Shown in pieces: positions 18,061-25,398 of a stretch of DNA of 64,000 bases (positions are counted from its first letter, which is position 1; each line of letters starts with the position of its first letter). The stretch comes from Geobacter sp. UBA5730 (GTDB lineage: Bacteria; Desulfobacterota; Desulfuromonadia; Geobacterales; Pseudopelobacteraceae), in contig DIGE01000001.1 in assembly GCA_002419465.1 (NCBI GenBank), forward strand, positions 4,636 through 68,635, given 5' to 3'. The notes below the pieces were generated by a model. It worked only from the letters and a program-made list of their open reading frames with translations, ran no database searches and was not told the DNA's origin. The position numbers were made by a program, and so were the translations under genes.

Positions 18061-18122
18061 TCCCATCTCCTTCCCTCACAATCACATAGATAACGTACTT
18101 TAGTAGCGGCCATGCCGCACTG

Positions 18123-19190
18123 TCAGACAACCATCAGCTTCTTGGGTACCTTCGTCAAAACCCGGCAACCGTCGGCAGTTACCGCAACGGTGTCCTCAAT
18201 CCGCACCCCGCCCCAGCCGGGGATATAGATGCCTGGCTCAATGGTAACCACCATCCCTGCTGCCAGTGTTGCATCACTCCGTGGCGATAGAGTCGGCTTT
18301 TCGTGAACCTCGAGGCCAACGCCATGGCCCAGGCCATGACCGAAAAAATCACCAAAACCCTGTTCCTTGATGTAATCACGGGCTATGGCATCCAACTCCC
18401 TACAGGTAATCCCCGGCCTGACCGCCGCTATCACCCGGTCATGGCCGTTCAGCACGACGTTGTAGACCTCCTGTTGACGGCCGTCAAAGAAGCCTACCGC
18501 CACGGTCACGGTTTCATCCGAATGGTAACCGTCCAGCACGGCACCAAAATCAAGGGTCACCAATTCACCGGACTGAATCTGCTTGGCACTGGCCCGTCCG
18601 TGTGGCATCGCTCCACGCTCACCGGAGGCTACAATAAAATCAAAACCACGTCCCTCTGCCCCACGGCGACGCATCTCGAATTCCAGTTCCAGGGCTAACG
18701 CAGCTTCCGTCATACCGGGCCGAATCCGGGAAACTATCGCAAGCATGGCATCCGACGACAACTGAGCCACCCGCTCCAAGGCAGCCAGTTCTTGGTGGTC
18801 CTTGCGGTCGCGCACCCCGTCCAGCTCTGCACCAATCGGAATCAATGCCACATCAGACAGCCGTGTGACCAGCTCCTGATGACTGCTGACCATGGTATGG
18901 GTGGCCTCAAAGCCGATCCGCTGCCAGCCCTGCCCCTGCTGCAATGCCGCGATAGCCTCCAACCGCTGCCCGTGCTCGACAATCCGTGCCCCCGCCACCT
19001 CCTCACGAGCCTGAAGTGTATAACGGGAATCGCAGATAAACCAACCCTGGTCACGGGTCAACAGCAGGCTGCCGGTGGAACCGCTAAAGCCGCTCAGGTA
19101 ACGCAGATTGGGAAGATGCTCCACAATCAGACAGTCCAGCCGCTCCTGATCAAAAAACGGGGTCAGTCGAGAGCGCCTGTCTTTTAGCAT
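18123..19190 (-). CDS. M24 family Xaa-Pro aminopeptidase/dipeptidase
   Basis: The 355-residue protein has a creatinase-like N-terminal domain (LIVEHLPNLRYLSGFSGSTG) and a pita-bread metallopeptidase domain. The five metal ligands are visible: Asp in LDFGAVLDGY, Asp in HSDETVTV, His in GHGLGHGVGLEVHE, Glu in TIEPGIYIPG and Glu in VRIEDTV. It cleaves X-Pro bonds at peptide N termini. The gene lies between aroQ and accB in the long minus-strand unit, an arrangement I recall from other Geobacter genomes. Start ATG 19190 is preferred over an in-frame TTG at 19238. Confidence 0.9.
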   Translation of the reverse strand: MLKDRRSRLTPFFDQERLDCLIVEHLPNLRYLSGFSGSTGSLLLTRDQGWFICDSRYTLQAREEVAGARIVEHGQRLEAIAALQQGQGWQRIGFEATHTMVSSHQELVTRLSDVALIPIGAELDGVRDRKDHQELAALERVAQLSSDAMLAIVSRIRPGMTEAALALELEFEMRRRGAEGRGFDFIVASGERGAMPHGRASAKQIQSGELVTLDFGAVLDGYHSDETVTVAVGFFDGRQQEVYNVVLNGHDRVIAAVRPGITCRELDAIARDYIKEQGFGDFFGHGLGHGVGLEVHEKPTLSPRSDATLAAGMVVTIEPGIYIPGWGGVRIEDTVAVTADGCRVLTKVPKKLMVV

Positions 19191-19256
19191 AACTGAAAGC
19201 GGCTCCTCAACCGAATTCTGATTAGTTGGTGAAATCAAACGAATATTCAGTGGCTT

Positions 19257-19691
19257 TCAATTTTTAATGTGGTTAAAAAGCGCACGCAAACCCAGCAGAT
19301 AACTATCCACCCCAAACCCGCAAATTTGACCCAGGGCCAGTGGAGCCAGAAAACTGTGATGCCGGAACGGTTCGCGACTATGGATATTCGAGAGGTGGAC
19401 CTCGACAAAGGGTAGCCCGACTGCGGCCAGTGCGTCACGCAGAGCGACACTGGTGTGGGTATAGGCTGCCGGGTTGATCAGGATTGCGTCGTAACTGCCG
19501 GGCGCCTGCTGAATCTGATCAACCAGAGTTCCTTCACAGTTTGACTGGAAGGTGGCAAGGGTACACTCAAACTCGGCAGCCAATGCTGACAGGGCGACAT
19601 TGATATCGTCCAGGGAAAGCGCCCCGTAGATTTCGGGTTCCCGTTGGCCGAGCAGATTCAGATTGGGACCATGAATGACAAGGACACGCAT
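19257..19691 (-). CDS. aroQ: 3-dehydroquinate dehydratase, type II
   Basis: The 144-residue protein is a type II dehydroquinase: VLVIHGPNLNLLGQREPEIYG (with the catalytic tyrosine in EIYG), the mobile-loop arginine in GQREP, FQSNCEGTLVDQIQ, INPAAYTHTSVALRDAL with the catalytic histidine, and VEVHLSNIHSREPFRHHS. It converts 3-dehydroquinate to 3-dehydroshikimate, directly after AroB in the pathway. It lies four bases downstream of the roadblock gene. Confidence 0.95.
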   Translation of the reverse strand: MRVLVIHGPNLNLLGQREPEIYGALSLDDINVALSALAAEFECTLATFQSNCEGTLVDQIQQAPGSYDAILINPAAYTHTSVALRDALAAVGLPFVEVHLSNIHSREPFRHHSFLAPLALGQICGFGVDSYLLGLRALFNHIKN

Positions 19692-19695
19692 CGGC

Positions 19696-20058
19696 TTACT
19701 CGATCGACGTAATCATGGCCAGGGCATTGGCCCGCAGCAGATAGCGCGCCTTGCCGACATTGCCGTCACGACTCATGATAAAGGCTGCAAACAGTTCATC
19801 GTTCAGCACCCGGATAATCATGCGTGATTGTTTGGTGGTGATGGTGATCTCTTCCATATCGCCAGCCCCCACCACTTCGACTGTGCGGCCGATCTCTTTG
19901 ATCACCGTGGCATACTCAACCGTCATCATCTGCACATCAAAACCGGCATCACCCTGGTGGACCTCATCAATGGCGATGCAGTCGTAGCCCATCAGCATAA
20001 CGGCATAGGCTCCTTCTACCTGCTGTACCATTGATGTCAGCAACGCTCTTAGCGACAT
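19696..20058 (-). CDS. Roadblock/LC7 domain protein (MglB-like)
   Basis: The 120-residue protein is a single roadblock/LC7 domain: SLRALLTSMVQQVEGAYAVMLMGYDCIAIDEV, then a central helix and the C-terminal strand pattern IIRVLNDELFAAFIMSRDGNVGKARYLLR. Such proteins form homodimers; MglB acts as activator of the small GTPase MglA in polarity and motility, others regulate Ras-like GTPases. No GTPase gene is adjacent. ATG 20058 has GGAGG eight bases upstream and overlaps the end of the TPR gene by ten bases, so the two are translationally linked. Its role inside an aro unit is unknown. Confidence 0.82.
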   Translation of the reverse strand: MSLRALLTSMVQQVEGAYAVMLMGYDCIAIDEVHQGDAGFDVQMMTVEYATVIKEIGRTVEVVGAGDMEEITITTKQSRMIIRVLNDELFAAFIMSRDGNVGKARYLLRANALAMITSIE

Positions 20059-20672
20059 TCCCGTATCCTCCGGATGTTTTTCAGCCATCCCTCAAGCACT
20101 GGCAGGACAGTGCGGTCATCTGCAGTTCCCTGTACCGGAAGCGCTGCCACCGCATCAGGCAGCTCATCGACAGACATCACCACCGCACCAGCGGACTGCG
20201 GCGACTCCAACTCGGCGATACGAGCAGCAACAGTGGCATTGCCTGGTTCATCCGCCAGAATGTCACGATAAATGGCCAGGGCCTTGTCGGTGAACCCCTG
20301 AGAGACATACAGCTCAGCCAGGGTCCCGGTCTTCAACGGATCACGACCAGCCGGGGCCTGCTCCGGCCAGACAGAGGCTTCAGATGCCTCGGGAATCGCA
20401 ATGTCAGCAGCAGTCGGTGCAGACTGACCGACGGAAACACCGGACCAGGGATCTGCAACCGACCGGGACGGCGCCTTTGCCCGTTCCACCAGCTGATCGC
20501 TGTCAGGCTCGGCAATGATATCACTCTCGCTGAGTTCAATCAGTTCAAGCTCCTCGTCAAAGGCAGCAACGATACCACCGGGGCGCAGTGCCTGGAGTGC
20601 ACGCCTGGCTTGTTGCAAACGCTCTTCAAGAGCCCTGATTTCTTGCTGTAACGCTTCAGTTGACTGCTGCAT
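20049..20672 (-). CDS. Coiled-coil and TPR-motif protein paired with the roadblock protein
   Basis: The 207-residue protein begins with a coiled coil (residues 1-40, LQQEIRALEERLQQARRALQAL), continues with an acidic, Pro/Ala-rich disordered stretch, and has a TPR-like pair near 130-165 (TGTLAELYVSQGFTDKALAIYRDILADEP). It ends in a basic tail. No enzyme motif is visible; it looks like an adaptor. It lies just after aroB and overlaps the roadblock gene, so I expect the two products to interact. ATG 20672 is preferred; GTG 20684 overlaps the GGGGAGG site. Confidence 0.75.
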   Translation of the reverse strand: MQQSTEALQQEIRALEERLQQARRALQALRPGGIVAAFDEELELIELSESDIIAEPDSDQLVERAKAPSRSVADPWSGVSVGQSAPTAADIAIPEASEASVWPEQAPAGRDPLKTGTLAELYVSQGFTDKALAIYRDILADEPGNATVAARIAELESPQSAGAVVMSVDELPDAVAALPVQGTADDRTVLPVLEGWLKNIRRIRECR

Positions 20673-20680
20673 ACGTCCCG

Positions 20681-21763
20681 TCACCTCCCCGCAACACAGG
20701 TTTCGGCCAGTTGGGCCGGGGCGAACTCTCGCACGGCGTGGGCACCAATGCCCTGATTACAGATATACTGGATTACACCAGCCCTACTCTTTTTATCCTG
20801 GGTCAGGGCGGCGATCAATGTGTCACGCTCAGCCCGCGGTGCAACGGTTGGCAAGCCCAAGGCGCGCAACAAGGCCACTATCCGGTCATGCTCGGCAGCT
20901 GTGCACAATCCCTCCGCCACCGATATTCTGGCGGCCAGGACCATGCCGATAGCCACCGCCTCGCCATGCACCAACCCCTGATAGCCAGCCAGAGCCTCAA
21001 AGGCGTGCCCCAGGGTGTGGCCATAATTCAACACGGCTCGCAGGCCAGCCTCATGTTCATCCTGCTCCACCACCCAGGCCTTAAGGACACAGCAGCGTTC
21101 AACAACACTGGCAATCACCCCCTGATCCCGGGCCAGCAGACCAACCACAGTACGTTCCAACAATTCAAAGAACTGACGGTCCAGCACCACACCGTATTTG
21201 ACCACCTCGGCCAGACCGGCCCGGTATTCCCGCTCCGGCAGACTTGCCAGTGTGGCAACGTCTGCCAGCACCAACCGTGGCTGATGAAAGGCGCCGATCA
21301 GGTTTTTACCACGGGGGTGGTCGATGCCGGTCTTGCCCCCCACGCTGCTATCCACCTGGGCCAACAGGGTGGTAGGCACCTGGACGAACGGTATGCCCCG
21401 CAGGTAGGTGGCCGCGGCAAAACCGGCCAGGTCACCCACCACACCACCACCCAGAGCCACGACAAAACAACGGCGGTCAAGCCCGCCCTCAATCAACCGG
21501 TCATAAACCGTATTCAGGGTCTGACCGGTTTTGTAGGCCTCGCCATCCGGTATCTCGATCAAGAGCGGCTGATAGCCTGCCGCGGTCAGGGATGACAGGA
21601 CGGTTTCGGCGTACAGGGCAGCTACGGTCGGATTGGTTACCACTGCCGCTCGCCCTGCCAGGCCCACCGCACGACAACGCTCACCAGCCCCTGCAAGGAT
21701 GCCAGCGTCGATCAAGATGGTATAACTCTGCGGTCCAAGCTGGACCGTAATCAAAGACATCAC
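20681..21763 (-). CDS. aroB: 3-dehydroquinate synthase
   Basis: The 360-residue NAD- and metal-dependent enzyme cyclises DAHP to 3-dehydroquinate. Motifs visible are IPDGEAYKTGQTL, the nucleotide-binding VALGGGVVGDLAGFAAATYLRG, VPTTLLAQVDSSVGGKTGID, and the metal histidines in NYGHTLGHAFEAL and GLVHGEAVAIGM. Length is normal. Its start codon overlaps the aroK stop (TGATG-like coupling), and the following TPR gene starts within ten bases of its stop. Confidence 0.96.
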   Translation of the reverse strand: MMSLITVQLGPQSYTILIDAGILAGAGERCRAVGLAGRAAVVTNPTVAALYAETVLSSLTAAGYQPLLIEIPDGEAYKTGQTLNTVYDRLIEGGLDRRCFVVALGGGVVGDLAGFAAATYLRGIPFVQVPTTLLAQVDSSVGGKTGIDHPRGKNLIGAFHQPRLVLADVATLASLPEREYRAGLAEVVKYGVVLDRQFFELLERTVVGLLARDQGVIASVVERCCVLKAWVVEQDEHEAGLRAVLNYGHTLGHAFEALAGYQGLVHGEAVAIGMVLAARISVAEGLCTAAEHDRIVALLRALGLPTVAPRAERDTLIAALTQDKKSRAGVIQYICNQGIGAHAVREFAPAQLAETCVAGR

Positions 21764-22275
21764 TAGCCCTCGGAAAGCCGCTCCAGCACCTCGGCGGCCA
21801 CATCTTCCACTGATTTCGCAGCGGTGTCAATTCTTATGTCGCTATCAGCGTAGCAGCCCTCGCGTTCCGCCAACAGCCGGGCAAGTTTGACAGCCCGCGG
21901 TTCCTCACCTTGTAACAGGGGGCGGTCATCGGCGGTGTCCAACCGTGTCACCAGCACATCCAGCGGGGCGGTCAGGTTAACCACCACCCCGATCAGTCTC
22001 ATCAGGCAACGGTTTTCGGGGTTAATCACCGCGCCCCCCCCGGTTGACAGCACGATCTGCTTACGTCCGACCAGGGCAGCCAGTTGCTCCTGCTCCAGCT
22101 GCCTGAAGGCTGCTTCGCCCGCACTGTGGAAGATGGCGTTGATGCTTTTGCCGGCCCGCTCGACAATCAGGGCATCAAGATCAACGAACGCCCAACCCAG
22201 ACGGTCTGCCAGCAGCTGGCCCACACTGGTCTTGCCGCTGCCCATCGGGCCGGTCAGCACAACAGACTGCAGCAT
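21763..22275 (-). CDS. aroK: Shikimate kinase
   Basis: The 170-residue P-loop kinase phosphorylates shikimate at the 3-OH. It shows the Walker A motif GPMGSGKTSVGQLLA, the shikimate-binding DLDALIVERAGKSI and FRQLEQEQL arginine, GGGAV, and the LID arginine in RPLLQG. Start and stop overlap the neighbouring aroC and aroB genes by one base each, showing tight coupling of the three enzymes. Confidence 0.95.
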   Translation of the reverse strand: MLQSVVLTGPMGSGKTSVGQLLADRLGWAFVDLDALIVERAGKSINAIFHSAGEAAFRQLEQEQLAALVGRKQIVLSTGGGAVINPENRCLMRLIGVVVNLTAPLDVLVTRLDTADDRPLLQGEEPRAVKLARLLAEREGCYADSDIRIDTAAKSVEDVAAEVLERLSEG

Positions 22276-23453
22276 CAGAAGGTCCGTAGCACGGTCAGGT
22301 AGCTGTTCAGATTACGTCGTAACTCTTCAACCGAGTCGCCGCCGAATTTTTCCTGTAACCCACAGACCAATTCAATGGCCACCACCGCCTCGGCCACCAC
22401 CAGGGCAGCCGGTACGGCACAGGTATCGGAACGCTCCACCGAGGCCTCGTAGGGCTGATGGGTGACCAGGTCGACCGAACGCAACGGTGTGTAGAGGGTC
22501 GGGATCGGCTTCATGGCTGCCCGCACCACCAATGGCTCACCATTGGTCATGCCACCCTCCAGACCACCGGCATGGTTGGTGGGGCGCAGATAGGCGGTGG
22601 TAGCACCTTGTCCCAGCACGGCAGGGTTGTAGGTAATCTCGTCATGTACCTGGGAACCGGGACGGCGGGCCGCTTCAAAACCCAGGCCCACCTCAACCCC
22701 CTTGATGGCCTGAATACTCATCAGCGCCATGGCCAAGCGGGCATCCAACTTGCGATCCCACTGGACATGGCTGCCCAGCCCCGGTGGCAGACCCAACACC
22801 TGTACCTCCACCACGCCCCCCAGGGTATCACCGGCAGCCTTGGTATGATCGATCAGGTGCTTCATCTCGGCCTCAGCCGACGGATCGCAGCAAAACAGCT
22901 CCGAGACGGCAGCCTGCTGCCACAAGGTCGGGTATGCAGCAGCCGGCGGCGCAGCCACGATACCCCCCAGTTCGGTTACATAACCGCCCATCGTGATGCC
23001 CAGGCTTTTCAAAAACTGTCGCGCCACCGCCCCCACCGCCACCCGCACAGCTGTTTCACGAGCACTTGAACGCTCCAGGATATTCCGGACATCCCGGTGG
23101 TTGTACTTCATGGCGCCATCGAGGTCGGCATGGCCCGGACGCGGACGCGTCACCGGTTCTGCCAACCCTTCATGCTCAACCAGAGGAGACATTTTCTCCA
23201 GCCAGTTTTCCCAATCACGATTCTTGACCACCAGGGTCACCGGTGATCCCAAGGTTCTGCCCCAGCGAACCCCGGACAGTATCTCAACCCGGTCCTGCTC
23301 GATCTTCATCCGGTCGCCCCGGCCATAACCCTGCTGACGCCGTGCCAACTGCTCATCCAGCATGGCAGATGCAAGCTCGAGGCCTGCGGGCAATCCTTCG
23401 ATGATGGCGGTCAGTTGGGGCCCATGGGACTCCCCTGCCGTAAAATAACGCAT
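22275..23453 (-). CDS. aroC: Chorismate synthase
   Basis: The 392-residue FMN-dependent enzyme makes chorismate from EPSP. It has the three family signatures: GESHGPQLTAIIEGLPAG near the start, RPRPGHADLDGAMKY plus SSARETAVRVAVGA, and GLEGGMTNGEPLVVRAAMKPIPT. ATG 23453 has GAGG six bases upstream; a GTG four codons earlier overlaps that site. It is the first gene of the aro-acc unit and supplies chorismate both for aromatic amino acids and for MqnA. Confidence 0.96.
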   Translation of the reverse strand: MRYFTAGESHGPQLTAIIEGLPAGLELASAMLDEQLARRQQGYGRGDRMKIEQDRVEILSGVRWGRTLGSPVTLVVKNRDWENWLEKMSPLVEHEGLAEPVTRPRPGHADLDGAMKYNHRDVRNILERSSARETAVRVAVGAVARQFLKSLGITMGGYVTELGGIVAAPPAAAYPTLWQQAAVSELFCCDPSAEAEMKHLIDHTKAAGDTLGGVVEVQVLGLPPGLGSHVQWDRKLDARLAMALMSIQAIKGVEVGLGFEAARRPGSQVHDEITYNPAVLGQGATTAYLRPTNHAGGLEGGMTNGEPLVVRAAMKPIPTLYTPLRSVDLVTHQPYEASVERSDTCAVPAALVVAEAVVAIELVCGLQEKFGGDSVEELRRNLNSYLTVLRTF

Positions 23454-23555
23454 AGTATGCCTCACTCCAAGTCTGTCTATCGGCTGAGCAGAGTACCATT
23501 AGAGACCGTCAGGGGCAAGCAAAACCCTGCGTAAACCCCTGTGATATGGCCTGCC

Positions 23556-23584
23556 TTGACAGCCACCCCAGGTCACCGTATAGT
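23556..23584 (+). promoter_or_regulatory. Near-consensus sigma-70 promoter of the FHA gene
   Basis: TTGACA (six of six) and TATAGT (five of six) are separated by exactly 17 bases. Transcription would start near 23591-23592, at the ATG itself, which also lacks a ribosome binding site, so the mRNA may be leaderless. Confidence 0.65.
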
Positions 23585-23591
23585 CTTGAAC

Positions 23592-24605
23592 ATGCCACTG
23601 ATCACCTTGCCAGCAGGACGTCCGGCAGCAACGCCGGCAGCCTTTAGTCGCGCCACCCTTGTGACGCATCTACAGGAACTTGCCGGCCGGCCTGTACCGT
23701 TCACCGGTTATCTGGCCCTGTCCAGCCCTGAACGGGTCTACCTGTTGTTCTTCTTTCAGGGACGCCCCTACGCTGCAGGAGTTGCCACAGGAGAACGGCC
23801 AACCCCGCTGACCATTACCAACCTCTGTGCCCAGATTGCCGGCCTGCGTGACGGCAGTGCCGCACTCTCCCTGCATGAAACCGACCCGGTGCTCTTAAAG
23901 AGTCTGTTGGTCTTCATCCAGGACGAACCGACCGCCAAAGGGCCGGTGAGTCTGATCAACCTGGAAGGGATGGTCCGTCAAATCCAGGAACAGGCTGCCG
24001 ACGCGCTGGTGATCCTTGAGCGGCAGGACAACTACAATTTTTTCTTCTTCCTGGATGGCACAAAAACCGCCGCCTACTGGGCAGAAAACCTGCCCTCCGG
24101 CATGGACGGACTCGCCGTAGAAGAACAGATGCTGCTGTATGCCTTTCAGGACACCACCAATCCGGTCAACGCCATCATCTACCAGACCCTCACCACCATG
24201 GAGTCCCGTGATTCGGCCAACATCTCGCTGGAAGGGCTGGTGCGGCTGTTCGGCAACATCGAAGAAGGCGGGCAGACCATCGCCCCGGGAAGGCTGTCGC
24301 CCCACACAAACGACCAACTGGTGTTGCGGGTGGTGAAAGGCCAGCAGAGCGGGATGACCTTCGGCGGAACGTTCCCTTGTGTAATGGGCCGCAAGGATAC
24401 CGACATCATCATCAATGACCCGATGGTTTCCAAACGCCATGCTGCGGTTCAGAACATCAACGGCAAGCTGCTGCTGATGGACCTGAACAGCACCAACGGC
24501 ACCAGCCTGAATGGTGAGCCGATCACCCAGTCTGCCCTCAAACAGGGCGACCTGATCGGCATCGGTCAGACCATTTTGGTGGTTGAAACCATCAACCTTC
24601 CGTAA
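23592..24605 (+). CDS. FHA-domain phosphothreonine-binding protein
   Basis: The 337-residue protein carries a C-terminal forkhead-associated domain at about 250-335: FPCVMGRKDTDIIINDPMVS, SKRHAAVQNINGKLLLMDLNSTNGTSLNGEPI, with the conserved GR, SxxH and NG residues that bind phosphothreonine. The N-terminal 230 residues look like two repeats of a DUF4388-like beta/alpha module (VYLLFFFQGRPYAAG and YNFFFFLDGTKTAAYW). No membrane segment. It is convergent with the PP2C phosphatase gene (14-base overlap) and next to a Ser/Thr kinase, so it probably reads phosphorylation made by that kinase. Start ATG 23592 is chosen because the promoter rules out the upstream GTG at 23541. Confidence 0.85.
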   Translation: MPLITLPAGRPAATPAAFSRATLVTHLQELAGRPVPFTGYLALSSPERVYLLFFFQGRPYAAGVATGERPTPLTITNLCAQIAGLRDGSAALSLHETDPVLLKSLLVFIQDEPTAKGPVSLINLEGMVRQIQEQAADALVILERQDNYNFFFFLDGTKTAAYWAENLPSGMDGLAVEEQMLLYAFQDTTNPVNAIIYQTLTTMESRDSANISLEGLVRLFGNIEEGGQTIAPGRLSPHTNDQLVLRVVKGQQSGMTFGGTFPCVMGRKDTDIIINDPMVSKRHAAVQNINGKLLLMDLNSTNGTSLNGEPITQSALKQGDLIGIGQTILVVETINLP

Positions 24606-25395
24606 ACAGCCGTTTCACCCCTGCCAGCAACCCTTTTCCCGCCTCAGCCGTCAGCAGAATCACCGAGATATTATCCCGGCCTCCCCGGCCGTTGGCACAG
24701 GCCACCAGCTCGCGGCAGGCCGCTTGCGGCGACGCTGCCGCACTGACCAGAGCCGCAATCTCCTCATCCGCCACCATGCCATACAGCCCATCGGAACAGA
24801 GCAACAGGCAGTCCCCGTCCTGCAGCTCCAACTCATCCAGATCGACCTTGACCGTTGCATCCTGCCCGATGGCCCTGGTCAGCAGATTCCGCCCCTTGGC
24901 GAATAGCGCTTCGTCACGGTTCATCAGACCGGCCCGCACCTGCTCCTCAATCCAGGAATGATCCTGGGTCAGCTGCTCAAAATGTCCGTTCCGCAACAGG
25001 TAGGCCCGGCTGTCCCCTACATGGGCAATCGCGACCCGATTGTCCGCAATGGTCACGGCGACGAGAGTGGTACCCATGCCCCGCCACTCCGGCTTGGCGC
25101 AGGCCGCCTCGAATACCGCCCGATTGGCGAACCCTACCGCCGAACCCAGCAGGTTGGCCAGCGGGGAATGTGCGCTGTCCAGATCACCCACCAAAGGGGC
25201 CCGCCCCTGGGCAGCCCGGGTCAGGTAATCCTTGAGGGTATCCAGGCAGATCTTGCTGGCGAACTCTCCTCCCTTATGGCCGCCCATACCGTCAGCCACG
25301 GCATACAGATTCAGGGAGGGTTCCAGCAGGATCGCATCCTCGTTGCGGGAGCGTACCAGCCCCACATCGGTCAGTCCACAAGCGGTCAGTTCCAT
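24592..25395 (-). CDS. PP2C-family Ser/Thr protein phosphatase
   Basis: The 267-residue protein is a minimal PPM/PP2C phosphatase. Metal-binding motifs are intact: RNEDAILLE, VADGMGGHKGGE, GMGTTLVAV, VGDSRAYLLRNG, LCSDGLYGMV and RGGRDNISVIL. It should be cytoplasmic and remove phosphate from targets of the kinase encoded directly upstream, three bases away. This kinase-phosphatase pairing is the standard arrangement for Stp/Stk systems. Confidence 0.94.
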   Translation of the reverse strand: MELTACGLTDVGLVRSRNEDAILLEPSLNLYAVADGMGGHKGGEFASKICLDTLKDYLTRAAQGRAPLVGDLDSAHSPLANLLGSAVGFANRAVFEAACAKPEWRGMGTTLVAVTIADNRVAIAHVGDSRAYLLRNGHFEQLTQDHSWIEEQVRAGLMNRDEALFAKGRNLLTRAIGQDATVKVDLDELELQDGDCLLLCSDGLYGMVADEEIAALVSAAASPQAACRELVACANGRGGRDNISVILLTAEAGKGLLAGVKRLFTEG

Positions 25396-25398
25396 AGA

